Below are positions 13,838 to 25,463 of a DNA stretch of 64,000 nucleotides, one piece after another. Made by a program: the position numbers and the translations under genes. The DNA is taken from NCBI GenBank assembly GCA_028551475.1, contig CM052359.1, forward strand, positions 20,275,583 through 20,339,582, given 5' to 3'. Every line of letters starts with the position of its first letter. Within the stretch, counting starts at the first letter, position 1. Source of the DNA: Casuarina equisetifolia. Its lineage: Eukaryota > Streptophyta > Magnoliopsida > Fagales > Casuarinaceae. The notes beneath the pieces were generated by a model. It was not told where the DNA came from, made no database searches, and saw only the letters and a list, made by a program, of their open reading frames with translations.

Positions 13838-14896
13838 CTAAATCTTAACCGTCTGAACCCTCTCATTTTCCGGCAAAATTGACCAATTTGGGGATTGCAC
13901 CGCACGTAGCCAAAGGAAATCATCCACATTGGCCCAATTTCCCGTTTCCTCTTCGAGATTCGCATCCCTGAGATCCTCCTCAACACCTTCATAGCTCAAA
14001 CAGTATGGCGCAAACCTCACACCGGTACAGTGCTCGATTATCGGCCTACTCCTCACCCTCAAGTAGAACTCACACTCCTTGGCATTGTGGATCCGAATTT
14101 GATGTGACGCCATCACAAACACACACCCCTCAGCTTCGTCAATGAGAATCGAGCCAATGACAGGCCCTGTATAAACCCTACAATTCCTTATCCTATGAAC
14201 AAATAACGTTCTCGCCGAACCAATCAACTTCACCTCGCAGGAATCAAGATCAGAAACCGTGAACTCTCCGATCTCGGAACCCTTGAAATTCTCAACCAAA
14301 ATCTCACCCTTTTTGTCCCTAAAACCCGGCGAATCCCTCACCCTGAAACTCAATTTCTCGTTCGGAGTTGAAATTGAGTCGGATTGTTCTTCTGGCTTGG
14401 TTTGTTTGGGTTCAATAATCGGGTCCCTCTTTGTGGCTTTGTTCTTGAAAGCGAATCTCTTTCTTGGGATGAGCTCGGAGCTCAGATTGTCGAGGGATTG
14501 TCTGAGATCAGAGACGGCTTTAAGCGAGGAGCGGACCTCGTAAGAGGGCAAGAAGTAGGAGCTCTCAGCAACTAGCTTTTCGAGATCGGAAATGGAAGCA
14601 GAGATGGAATCAAGAAGAGATCTGAGTTGAATCGGATCGGTTGGGTGCGACAGTCGGGATTGGGCGAGTTGGGACTCAATGGACCGCTTGGAGTCAGAGA
14701 AGCGGGCAAGGAAGGCGGAGGCAGAAGAAGGCGAGTTGGAGTCCGGGTCGGCTCGGCGGGCGAGTGAGTCGTCAATACGACTTCGGTGGCGGTTGGAGAG
14801 GCGTTCGAGCATCAAGAGGTGCTTTTGGTGGAGAGTTGGGTCTGAAAGGGTTTGGTTCGAGGCTGCGAGAGAGAGCGTCTCATCGTCGTTCTCCAT
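13838..14896 (-). CDS. TFCC: Tubulin-folding cofactor C (TBCC), PORCINO-type
   Basis: This single-exon gene encodes 352 residues. TBCC acts in the cytosol with cofactors D and E as the GTPase-activating part of the complex that releases folded alpha/beta-tubulin dimers. The N-terminal third is helical and spectrin-like. A basic linker follows at about 144-160, then the beta-helical C-CAP/TBCC domain at about 195-330. The motif HQIRIH at 265-270 matches the family's QQLRIH signature, whose arginine (here R268) acts as the arginine finger. The frame is open for 44 codons upstream to 15028, but I chose the ATG at 14896. The protein from there has the acidic start and length usual for plant TBCC, while the upstream residues resemble no domain. 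Arabidopsis TBCC is also intronless, as I recall. Confidence 0.93.
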   Translation of the reverse strand: MENDDETLSLAASNQTLSDPTLHQKHLLMLERLSNRHRSRIDDSLARRADPDSNSPSSASAFLARFSDSKRSIESQLAQSRLSHPTDPIQLRSLLDSISASISDLEKLVAESSYFLPSYEVRSSLKAVSDLRQSLDNLSSELIPRKRFAFKNKATKRDPIIEPKQTKPEEQSDSISTPNEKLSFRVRDSPGFRDKKGEILVENFKGSEIGEFTVSDLDSCEVKLIGSARTLFVHRIRNCRVYTGPVIGSILIDEAEGCVFVMASHQIRIHNAKECEFYLRVRSRPIIEHCTGVRFAPYCLSYEGVEEDLRDANLEEETGNWANVDDFLWLRAVQSPNWSILPENERVQTVKI

Positions 14897-15716
14897 TGCC
14901 TTTGGGAGCAAGAACAAACTAACGTCAAATTCCAAGGGATACGAAAAAGTATTACCGATGCAACTGGCAAAGGCTTGATCTCCGTTTTCTTGTTCCGAAA
15001 CTGGAGAAATGTTCGACAGCCTTCCCACCTTTTTTTCCTCTTTCTTTTTTGGGCAACGTGGGTTGTGTTGTCCTCTTTACAACTCTATAGCAGCATTTTT
15101 GAAAATCAATGACATGAACAGATGAGGGAGTGATAGCCGCCACTAACTGATTAGAAATCACACCATCTAGCCTAAGTAAATGATCTCCAAGCCATTCTTT
15201 GGACTGATGGTGCTGAAAATTCATCCATTCTCATTAATTATTCAACTCAATCCAAATCTTTGTGAGGGCAGGAAAAGGCTCTCTTCAGCCATTTTTCACG
15301 AGCAAGTCATAAATGTTTTAGCACTATAAGAAAAATTATCAAAGAACATAAGTGCTCCCTATGAAGTCGAAGGTAAAAAAACTTGTTTCTTGTCCATCTC
15401 TTCCCCGTTGTCAATCTCGCTTTTTGTTCCTACTGCACAAGCTGTTTCCTATACATCAAACAGTGCCATTCGGAAGGAGGCATCAATAAGCAGTATACAG
15501 CAAAGCATTTACTCCATATTTTCAAGAAATGCTAAACAGGGATTATACAATGCCGTCCAAAGTTCCAACGAGAGTAGATCTTAGAGAACAAAAATTTTAA
15601 AAAGAAAACAAGAAACGGAGGGGGGTGAGAGGAAACACATATAACACCACAAGTATTGCATTAGACACTCGTCAAAAAATTAAGGCTTGAAGTAGAAATG
15701 CAACTTCTGGATTGGC
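14897..15716. promoter_or_regulatory. TBCC upstream region and L29 3' flank
   Basis: This 820-bp spacer separates two minus-strand genes. It should carry the promoter and 5' leader of TBCC and the 3' end of the plastid L29 gene. The 132 bp next to the TBCC start remain open in the TBCC frame. I see no clear TATA box and no other gene. Confidence 0.5.
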
Positions 15717-18085
15717 TTAGGCAGATTTCTCAGCTTCTGCAGCTGCTTCTTCCTCTTGCAACTTCTTCAAGGACGGAGGGGGTCTGACAACAATACTTTT
15801 CTTCCATCGCCGATCTAGCTTTCTTGACAATCTCTTGTTGATTCCCTCCTCAATCTCTCTTTCCCGTTTAACAGTAAGCATGCGAGCAATCTGTAATTGA
15901 TGTCAAGGTCACTGATATGCATAAACTCCAAAAAGAACACATTTACAAAATAGCACTGAATTGGATATCTCACAAAGAGCAAGCAACTCACCTCCAAACT
16001 ATTAACGGAGAAAAAGGTGTCCGATCCAAACTATGAGATCAGATTTGCAAGACATGCAAAAATCCTATTGGGTCCACTGTCACATTAGGTTTTAATCCAT
16101 ATATTGCTAAAATTTCACAGGAGAACTTATTTGAATGAGTAAAAATTAAGGCATGCTTTTTTATATGTTAGAAGATTTGGCCACCTGCACTTTGTCTATC
16201 AGTCCCTTGCCCACATGCAAGATAAACGTGGTTAGTGGTATCTTGTTACAGCTTGATAGCTCACTGCCACCCTCTAGATAACATCTTAAATACTAGGTTA
16301 CTTACTCATCCTACCTTGCAACCAAAAATATCCGACATAACACATCAATACGTGACACAAGCAGTTTTAGGATTTGAACCAATGCCAGACACTTCAAAGT
16401 GACCAAATATAATGACATAAACCAATAGGCACTCACATAAACGACCTGACCACATATCAACTAAATCTTTCAATCACTGTATGCTGTGGCCAAGAGACTG
16501 ACTCAAAAAAATTAAAAAAAAAAATTGAAGCTTTGAGAATAACAGAACTTGAAACTTTGTTCCAATGATGGCCAAGTCCTTTTAAATCTCCTGAACCAAA
16601 CTTTTTAAGGCTTTTGTAAGTCAATAGAAACAAGAAAAGACTAATATTTCGCTCATTCCAGATGCTCAAGTAACATAGTGGCACTACTTTCCAGGCCATA
16701 TCCTTCTTTTCTTCCCTACTAAAAGTTACAAACAACTTAAAACACAGGCATGGAGTCAGCAGCTTGAGCCAATAAAGATAAATGTTTACTATTTTTTTTT
16801 TCTTTTTGTGCATAAGTATTATTTAAACGAACGTCGATTGTTATTATGGGAAGTTAGCAGCCGGTTTTCCACTTCACCAACTCACATGCTCCAGCTCTGA
16901 CAGATACCATATTTTCTTTCACAATGTGGACCAGAAGCCTCCAGAGGTGGACTCTTCGAAGTCATCCTATCAAACATTGTGTCTTTACTAAATATTCAAA
17001 CGGAAATCCTACCCTCAAACCTTGACAAAACAGATACCAAACTGCCGAAACTGAAACTAACCAATTGCCCAGAACCTACTTGTAAGCACAACAGAACATT
17101 ATCTAGCTGCTAACTCATATATGCCACAACCTGCATTATTATCATTATCAAGCAGCCTAAGCCCAATGAAGTACGGTAAATACAACAGGTTGCTAGGATT
17201 TCAGAATCCCACATCATTTCTCACCAAATGCGTCAGTATCTTAGGAATTAAGAGTACAACTCACTTGAGAATGCAACTGATATTCGGCAAATTCTGAAAC
17301 TTCCATGAAAACCTGAAAATCCTGGTTCGCCTCCCATCTACTCCTCATTAAACAAACTTGCTAGTGCCTAGATGTCTTCAATTTCCAGCAAAACCACCCC
17401 TACTCAACGAAACAGAATAGCATTGAAGAGGGAGAACAGTAACGTACAAGTCACCATTTCCTCTTAGTTAAGAGTTTCCCGAAAACCAAGATTTATGGTG
17501 GAATCAAGCAACGACTCTGACTTCAATTCCTAGTTCTGACTCCGTAATTTACCTCCCATTTTAGTTAAACATTCTATGTGTAGGTCTCCACTCTAGGATT
17601 GTAGACATTGCTTAAGCGATCAAATTCACCATTTCCTACGCCAGCTTACGCTCTTGTGGCAACCAATAATTAATCAAAGTGAAGGAAAAAAATTACAAGA
17701 AATAGAAATAAATAAATGAACTAACACAAAATCCAAAATCGAACCAAAAAGGAGAGAGTACCCTTCTGCGCATGCGAGGGAACTCGCTGGATTTGAATTC
17801 GTTGCGGGCGGACTTCTGAAGACGAAGCATAAGGAGCTCACCCTTGAGGTCGACCACCTCCTCGTTGATTTCTTCCGTCGTCATAGTCCTGATTTGCTTC
17901 ATTTCCTCCTCTCGCTTCGCCATCATCACCACGGACGAGGCCGGGGTCCGGGATGACACTAACATGGGAGGTACCGTGCAGCGGTGCTGGATTCTGATGC
18001 CATTGAAAGAGGATTTAGGGATTGCAACTTGGGGTCTCGAGGGGAAGGTGATGGTCGAAGACGACGGAACTGGGAGGCTCAACAT
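15717..18085 (-). CDS. RPL29: 50S ribosomal protein L29, chloroplastic
   Basis: Nuclear gene for a plastid large-subunit ribosomal protein of 165 residues. It has two exons on the minus strand, 18085-17762 and 15890-15717. The 1.87-kb GT-AG intron lies in phase 0 between the residues MRRR and IARM. The first 50 or so residues are rich in Ser, Thr and Pro with few acids, as in a chloroplast transit peptide. The L29 core follows: a helix with MTTEEINEEVVDLKGELLML, the segment QKSARNEFKSSEFPRMRR, then the family's conserved IARMLTV and a basic helix. The C-terminal tail is plant-plastid-specific and ends in an acidic Glu/Ala stretch. L29 binds 23S rRNA near the exit of the ribosomal tunnel. The gene is divergent from the UBP gene to its right. 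Confidence 0.95.
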
Positions 18086-19172
18086 CGTGTTCTTTCCTAG
18101 CTAGTCTCTGAGCACTTCAGCTTCCAATGAACTAGATAAGGCCTATGTCCTAGATTCCTCTTTTTTTCCTTTTTTTTTTTCTTTTCTTTTCTTTTCTTTA
18201 TCCAAATTAGCCTTATTGCCTTGGGCCTGCAAATGCACTTCAAGCAACGAACTTTTTAGGAGGAATCAAGCCTTTCTTTTTGGTTATTAGGGATTGTGTC
18301 GTTAAAGTTATTTTTATATATTCTTATGATGGTTTTCCTTTTTGCATAAGTAAAGAGATCTTGCAAAAATTAACAAAAATTTGGATCGTCATCATTCAGC
18401 AGGAAACTATATAATTATCTTCTTAAAACATAAATTTGAAGTGAAGGATTGCTTTTCAATCATAAAGGAGGTAGAAGCACTTTCCTTCACGCCATGGATA
18501 GAAAGAAGGGAAGATGCTTGCTTCAGCCTTCTATAAAACAATTTTTTAATGTTGGATAATCATAATTTCAGAAGAAAATAATGGATACCCAAGTGATTTG
18601 ACAAATTATATTAATTATTTGAACAGAAAAGATATAATGACTAATTTATTTATTATTTTTCCAAAAGAAAGCATTGAAGGCTTGGTGTTGGGTGTGTTAA
18701 GAATTATAAGGTCAACCAAAATTGTTACGGAAAAATAAAAAAAGAAAAGATGGTTTTTTGAAGGCTTTGGAAGGTCTCAAAATACAATTACAACTAATCT
18801 TCGCCGGTTTTCAGATTGTCACGCCACGTGAATCGTGACGTGTAGCGTTAGCAGCTTATTCTATCCTAATTTTTATTTTTATTTTTATTTTTATTTTAAA
18901 TAATGTATTTATTTATTAGAATTTGCTTCTCCATTTTCTTCGTCTTTCTCTCTTCCATTCTTCGAAGGAAACCCTCATTTTTCCATTCCACTCCCAAGAA
19001 AACAAAATAACCCACGACCACCATCGGAACTGACTTCGCAAACAAATCCCGACGATTCCGAAAGATAAACCAACTCGGAGCCAGTATTGGATGGACCGCG
19101 AATAGAATTGCTGAGTTCAACGGGGTAGAGGATCTGAGTTCGCAAAGTCCAACTAGTGTTTGACGTGTGCGA
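18086..19172. promoter_or_regulatory. Divergent promoter region between L29 and UBP
   Basis: This 1,087-bp interval separates the start codons of two divergent genes, so both promoters must lie here or overlap it. A perfect G-box CACGTG occurs at 18825-18830, within the longer GCCACGTG, with a second ACGTG core about 10 bp further on. G-boxes bind bZIP and bHLH factors, often in light- or ABA-responsive genes. A (TTTTA)n run lies at about 18867-18897 and a pyrimidine-rich tract at about 18159-18200, just upstream of the L29 start. Which gene the G-box serves cannot be told from sequence. Confidence 0.6.
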
Positions 19173-22100
19173 ATGGGTGCCGCGGGCTCCAAGCTCGAGA
19201 AGGCTCTCGGAGATCAGTTCCCAGAAGGCGAGCGCTACTTCGGCCTCGAGAATTTCGGCAACACTTGCTATTGTAACAGCGTCTTGCAGGTTCATTTTCA
19301 TTCAATCCAATGTCTTAATCTCTGTTTTATTTTTGGATTAGGGTTTAATATCAGATGGAATATGTAACTCTTTCTTTTTGGTATGTTTTGTGTAGCAGGC
19401 GTTGATCGCGCTATACATAGCGTCATTGTTTAGAATTATAGGGGTTGGTAGGATATGACCTTATTTTCAACAATCGATTTAGTTTGTTTTGCAAATTTTT
19501 AGCTGTTTGGTTGCTTCTGATTGCTTGTTCGCGTGGATGGCGAGTTGTAAAAATTTGATGTCGTTGTTTTGCTTTGGTGGTTTGCTAGAAGAGCACGTGC
19601 TTTGCTTGTTGAACTGTTGGTGACAGGCGATAATGTCACTTGGCAATGGTTTCTAGGTCTAATTGTATGCAAGATCAATCCATCATCTTGTAGTCTAAAT
19701 GAAAGAGAAAAGGAACTCTATTTGAACGAGTGTTTTCTTACCACACAATGTTGTGCTATTCATATGTGATACTGAGTACTGGCTTGTGAACGTGTTTAGG
19801 CACTTTTGCTCGTTAACAGGTTGCTTACTCACCCAAATAAGATGAAAGTCATTCGGGCTTGTTGTGCAACCTTGGCACTGACATGGGATCCTTGGTCTTG
19901 TTTATACTCTTGTTAGCCGTATCTGCTGGCACTTTATAGTTTTATAATCAGATTATGAATATAGTTACAAGTGGAATGTTCTATAGAACAAATGCTGCTT
20001 CATTTCTTATTTAGTTTTGATAGAGTATGTTTTATATGAATAACCAGGATTTGTTAAAGAGGGTTTTGGCCAGTTCCTATCTTATCAGAGGGTATATTCT
20101 AAATTACATCCAAATTTGGATGTAGTATGTCATACGTATACTCTTGTATTTCTTTTTTTTTTTTTCTTTTTTCTTTTTTTGCAATACCTAAAATATTTCC
20201 TCAAATTAAACTAATTGATGCCTGGTATAATTTTAAATTTCATGAGAGCTCAGCAGTTGCTAGATGATGACTAATGAGTTGGTTGTACGAGAATTAGTAA
20301 CTGAATGGCTTCTTTTGCTTTGAATGCTCAAATTTTACTGATAATTTTAATTACGTATACTATCTGCCATTCTATTCACGACATATTTGTTGTGTACGTA
20401 TGTCCTTCATCGTAACTTGGCTCCATAGACTCCACTATTTTACCCATTGGAAATTTGCAAAGTCTTTTAGATTTTGCTCCTTCAGTTATCACATTCTGTT
20501 AGTTTTCCAACTCAATACCTCAGTAATGTTTCCGTCAATGTTTATACCCCTGATTTTGGACTTCCTTTCTAAGCCCAGCAGCTTTTGTGTTTATTTTTCT
20601 TCTGTAGAATTGTGTCCCATGGAGTTGGTGAAACGTTTTTGGACTCATTATTGCTAGTGATAGTTAAACAAATAATTGTCTTCATGTTCAATAGTATTTT
20701 CGTATGTTATACCTTTTTACTTCTTTTGTTCATGCAGGCTCTTTATTTTTGTGTTCCATGGAGTTGCTGAAACGTTTTTGGACTCATTATTGCTAATGAT
20801 AGTTAAACAAATACTTGTCTTCATGTTCAATAGTATTTTCCTATTTTATACCTTTTTCCTTCTTTTGTTCATGCAGGCTCTTTATTTTTGTGTCCCATTC
20901 CGTGAACAACTTTTGGACTATTATGCGAACAACAAAAACATTGGAGATGCAGAAGAAAATCTGTTAACATGCTTGGCAGACCTATTTACTCAGGCAAATA
21001 TCTATTTTTCTTTTATATACATACAACACACTCACACGCACGCAGAGAATAAGGTTCGGTTTTGGGTTCGCAAAAGATATGCAAGTATGTTTGAGAACAC
21101 ACACCTACAAGGGCATATGTATAGGACTAAATATTTTAAACAGTGATACTTTTTCCCACATGCATTTTTGAAAATTCTGGTAGCAGAACAGTTGCCAGCT
21201 AGGTTCTTTATGATATGATATGATTGAAAGATTCTAGGTGCCTGTCTCAGTCTAAATGGTAATCATACTTCCGGAAACACCACGATTATTGATCCTCATT
21301 ACGTGAGACCAAATCTTGCAATTCTCCCTTCTGTTATTATATTTAGCATGGAACATAGATTTGATTTTTACTTTTAATCCATGGTAGTGGCCCAACTGCT
21401 TAGTGTTCGTTTGTGTAGATAAGTTCGCAGAAGAAGAAAACAGGTGTTATTGCCCCAAAACGCTTTGTACAAAGATTGAAGAAACAAAATGAGCTTTTCC
21501 GTAGCTATATGCATCAGGTATTTATCCAATATTATGTCTCTGAAGCAAAATGATCTTTAGCTTGGGGAGAAAGTTACAGTAATCAAAGTATTTTTTTTAT
21601 GTAATTTTTAACAGAATAATCCACAGTCCTTCATTCCCAGTGGACAAGCTCCATATCTTGACATCTGGAAGTAGGAGAACCGTTTTGCTTTATAGGTCAA
21701 TTATAGATTCTTTGGGTTGTGCAACCAAGGTTCAAATTAAGTGATTATGAATACGTGGTAATTCTAAACCATCTCACAACTTGAATAATGGCAGAAACTT
21801 TCTGTTGTTAGTCAATACAATTAGCAGACAGTGTGCAGAAGCATGATTGCAGATGTTGTATGTCGGCACATGCTATTATCATAATATAAGTTTCTTTCCT
21901 CTAGATGCTCAAACTTTGCATATATGTTTAACTTTTGTAAAGGATTGAGAATGTGATTATGCTTAGACCTATTCATGTAAAAAATGAAATGGTCCGATTG
22001 GCTAAATTCGAGAAAGTGAATTTCTCTTATGAGAATGTGTTTTGCTACTTCTCTTGGAATAGTTGAAATGTGATGTTAACCCAATCTTTTTTGGTATCTT

Positions 22101-24167
22101 GGTTGAATTTCTTTGATGTTACCTGTTTTGATATATGAAATCTGTTGTAAGATTAATTTCTTTATCTTCTATGCTGCATAAATGAACGTGGTTCCTTTTT
22201 TGTAGGATGCCCATGAATTTTTGAACTTTTTGCTGAATGAACTTGTTGACATTCTGGAGAAAGAGGCCCAAGCTGCAAAAAGTGACCCCGAAACTTTGTC
22301 ACCCTCTGATAAAGCTTCAAATGGGCCAAAGAATGCTCTTGCCAATGGTCCTCAAAAAGACCCTTTAGTTACTTGGGTGCACAAAAACTTTCAGGTGACT
22401 TTGCTCTGCCATTTCATGTACTCAATTGAAGTGTTTTTCTCTCTCCACTTCTCCGAGGAAAAGAGGAAGATGGAGAAGGACATCTTGTTTTTCTCCATCT
22501 TCCTCCAGTAGCAGCATGTTAGTTCCCCTTAATACAATGATGAGCAGGGGGTTGATGGTGTAGAAATTGTTTCCTTTGCTGCCCATTTATGAGATTCTTA
22601 TAAGTTTTATGGCTATTCGAGTCAGGGAATACTCACCAATGAAACAAGGTGCCTGCGATGTGAGACAGTGACAGCAAGGGATGAGACATTTTTTGACTTG
22701 AGCCTTGATATTGAACAGAATAGTTCAATTACTAGCTGTTTGAAAAACTTCAGCTCCACAGAGACATTGAATGCGGAGGACAAATTTTTCTGTGACAAAT
22801 GCTGTAGGTAGGTAGCCGTTGCTGACTTAAATACGGCATTTTTGGTCTTGATTTTTTTCTTTTCATTTACCTTCTTATTAGTTATATGATGTTAGCTTTT
22901 ACTACATGTTTCTCACAGTAGACTGGATGAGGCAGTTTTATCGGACTATTGTCTGCTAATAGCTGGTATTTTGTGCAGCTTGACCCCAAGTGCTTGCCTT
23001 ACGCATCAGCTTGGTGATGATAGTTAAAGTGCCAATATGTGCATAGTATGCAGAAGCACTCAAAATAGGATTAGCATCAACACATAGAAGTTCGATTGTT
23101 TTGCATTCTATGTTATAAGCAGCACAATAAATTTCTATGGACTGGTTCTTAAGCTTAAAATTTCTATCTGTTTCATTTCCTGATAAAAATCATGACAAAG
23201 TAATGCATTATTGACACTTGAACGGTTCCAGTCTCAGTCAGATATTTAGAAAAATCTAACCATTCAATCTGGCCAAGAAAAGTGATTAATCAAGTCCAAT
23301 GGTTGATAAATTGAGAGTTTCAAGTTCTTTACAGTTTTCTTCTCGCTATCACCCTAGAGCATTGTCTCTCCTGATAGGGAAAACCATCTTCCACTTGCCT
23401 CTTTAAGTGCATGGCTACTTATATGTATAGGAAGATTATTCACAGGATATGGTGATGGTGTCCACCACCAATTTCATTCTATTTTGCCTTGTGCCTATTA
23501 TTTGATGATTCCATCCTATATTGTCTCGTGCATTGAAATGCCATGTCTATGAGTGCAGCCACCCCCAAGTTCCTCTTGGCTTAATTTTGGACTGTATTGA
23601 CCAATTCTTTGAGGTTTTACACTGTATGAGCTTCTATAAATTATCATGTCAGAATAGTGATATCAGTCGAAAGAACTAAGATACTATGAAATTCTATTCA
23701 ATTAAGTTTATTTTTACTATTTTGTATGATAACTGGAAGCTGACATCACTACCACATGTAGTTTGCAAGAAGCACAGAAAAGGATGAAGATAAAGAAGCC
23801 ACCTCACATTTTGGTCATCCATCTAAAGCGTTTCAAATATATTGAGCAGCTGGGTCGCTACAAGAAGCTATCGTACCGGGTTGTCTTCCCACTTGAGCTG
23901 AAGCTGAGCAACACAGTGGAAGATGCAGACTCTGAGTATTCTCTGTTTGCGGTTGTTGTCCATGTTGGAAGTGGGCCCAACCATGGCCACTATGTCTGCC
24001 TTGTGAAAAGCCACAACCATTGGTTATTTTTTGATGACGAAAATGTTGAGATGATTGATGAGTCGTTTGTGCAGACATTCTTTGGGTCAGCGCAGGAATA
24101 TTCGAGTAATACCGATCATGGGTACATTTTATTCTATGAGAGCCTGGGCACCAGTAGCAAGAGCTGA
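19173..24167 (+). CDS. UBP3: Ubiquitin carboxyl-terminal hydrolase, UBP3/UBP4 type
   Basis: Cysteine protease of the USP class that removes ubiquitin from proteins; the Arabidopsis UBP3/UBP4 pair is nuclear and needed for pollen development. Six exons join to 369 residues: 19173-19289, 20877-20993, 21419-21517, 22206-22394, 22626-22807 and 23762-24167. The Cys box [12 protein letters not shown] carries the nucleophile C32. The QDAHEF motif spans exons 3 and 4. Zinc-binding pairs are C183/C186 and C230/C233. The His box GPNHGHY has H311, and D326 in WLFFDDENV completes the triad, so the enzyme looks intact. The start MGAAGSK matches the Arabidopsis proteins and would allow N-myristoylation at Gly2. 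Intron 2 has a GC donor at 20994 (CAG/GCAAAT), since exon 2 must end after LFTQ. Whether it is UBP3 or UBP4 cannot be decided. Confidence 0.95.
20611..20888 (+). repeat. 139-bp tandem repeat with a duplicated pseudo-exon
   Basis: Within intron 1 of the UBP gene a 139-bp unit is repeated: 20611-20749, then 20750-20888, and a third, partial copy running into real exon 2. The landmark TGTGTYCCAT falls at 20611, 20750 and 20889. The second unit is preceded by the same CATGCAG acceptor (ending 20737) and the same first six codons as exon 2, reading ALYFCVP. It then reads WSC and a stop at 20768-20770. The repeat includes a diverged relative of the 5' part of exon 2 plus the intron stretch before it. 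Confidence 0.85.
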
Positions 24168-25463
24168 GGAGAGGGGCATTTCATTTTACTTGGTTAGATA
24201 TTTTAATTACTTGGACTCATTTTTCTTCTGTTTGTAACGTTTTTTTTCTTCTTTTTCCCTTTCTCAACCTATGGGAAGGAGATGTCCAATGTCAATGAGA
24301 TGTTATGGGTTGTGAAAGATGTATACTGAGGGTGCTTGCCATGTACAGCGGAAGGTGGAAGCACACTCCTTTTGGATTTTCACAATAAGAAGAAAAAGAG
24401 CAGTGTATATGGTGTGAGAGAATTTCGCAGAGAAAGTTTGTATTCTTCAGACTGAGAATGTTTAGTTGACATCGGATATGCAATGCATTTGGATCTGCTC
24501 ACGACAGCTCTAGAACAAAATGTTTAGTTTATATTCCAATTTTAGGTTGCTGGTATAAAGATAGTCTGTGAATGCTGCCTACCTGTTGCAATGGTTCTCA
24601 TCTTAGCCAGTGATGATAAATAGAGGTTCAGTCGATCTTGATCTCAATTTATTCTTCACAAAAAGCAATGCATAGTCACTTCACAAAAAGCAATGCATTC
24701 TTCTTTCCTTGCTCTATAGCTTTTCAATTGTGGCTATGTGTGGTAATTTGAATTAGAGGGCAAGATGCTTCTCATTGTACCGCTTCGTGTTACAACAACC
24801 CATTTCATTTGGAATGCCAACACTGTAATACTAGACTATACCAACAGGCGCAGTGTTAAGACCACCTTCTTGCACCAAGGTAGAAGAAGAGGGGTACTTA
24901 CGAGATGTCCATGAGCTATTTGCAAGAAAAGGACTCCCAACTCCAGTTTTGAGTCTGCCTACGAGTGTCATTTTCCCTATCGAGGACGTTTTGCCATTGA
25001 TTTCGGCGTTGCTCCTTGAGTTTCGCAGGAGATTCCCATTCAACCCTCAAAACAAAGGAAAACCTTTTCAGAAACAAAGCCCCCCCAAGACAAAAAAAAA
25101 AAAAAAGATTATTCTAACATCCTTCTTTTAGAAGCTTTTCTACAGACAATTTTCAAGGAAGCAAGAAATTAAAGCTCACAACGTTCTTCCAGTATTAATA
25201 TCGTTGAAGCAAAGCCACTATACTACAAACACTTTGCGGCTTTATTATATATAGTTTGACGGTATAATCTTGTGCACATTCTAGTGTAACAGAGTCGGGA
25301 GTAACAAAATCAAATATACAACAACAGCTTTATACGACCAAAGGTTGGTTACATGGAATGGTAGTGTTCTTCATTTACAGAGAATCCTGGCAAGGCCTAG
25401 TACTGCAATAAATATCAGTCCTACTGTATTGCAAGTAAGTTAATGAAGTAAAGGGGGGTCCGT
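24168..25463. other. Convergent 3' spacer between UBP and CAMTA
   Basis: A 1.3-kb interval between two converging genes, which should hold both 3' untranslated regions. A short tandem copy of CTTCACAAAAAGCAATGCAT lies at 24654-24673 and 24679-24698 (25-bp period). A 70-codon minus-strand frame at 24831-25043 reads as plausible protein but belongs to no family I can name. A poly-A run follows at about 25088-25105. Confidence 0.5.

Noticed and set aside
14259..14978. Several plus-strand frames over the TBCC gene
   Set aside because: Antisense shadows of a GC-rich single-exon gene, with no homology.
14896..15028. Longer TBCC start at 15028 giving 396 residues
   Set aside because: The extra 44 residues have no family counterpart, while the ATG at 14896 gives the expected start and length.
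16365..16395. GGTTCAAATCC on the minus strand, like a tRNA T-loop
   Set aside because: The flanking bases do not form the T-arm stem, and no matching acceptor or anticodon arms were found.
20585..21146. Long plus-strand frame in the UBP gene (156 codons)
   Set aside because: It is exon 2 plus intron sequence read through; hydrophobic FCxF repeats come from T-rich intron DNA in the 139-bp repeat.
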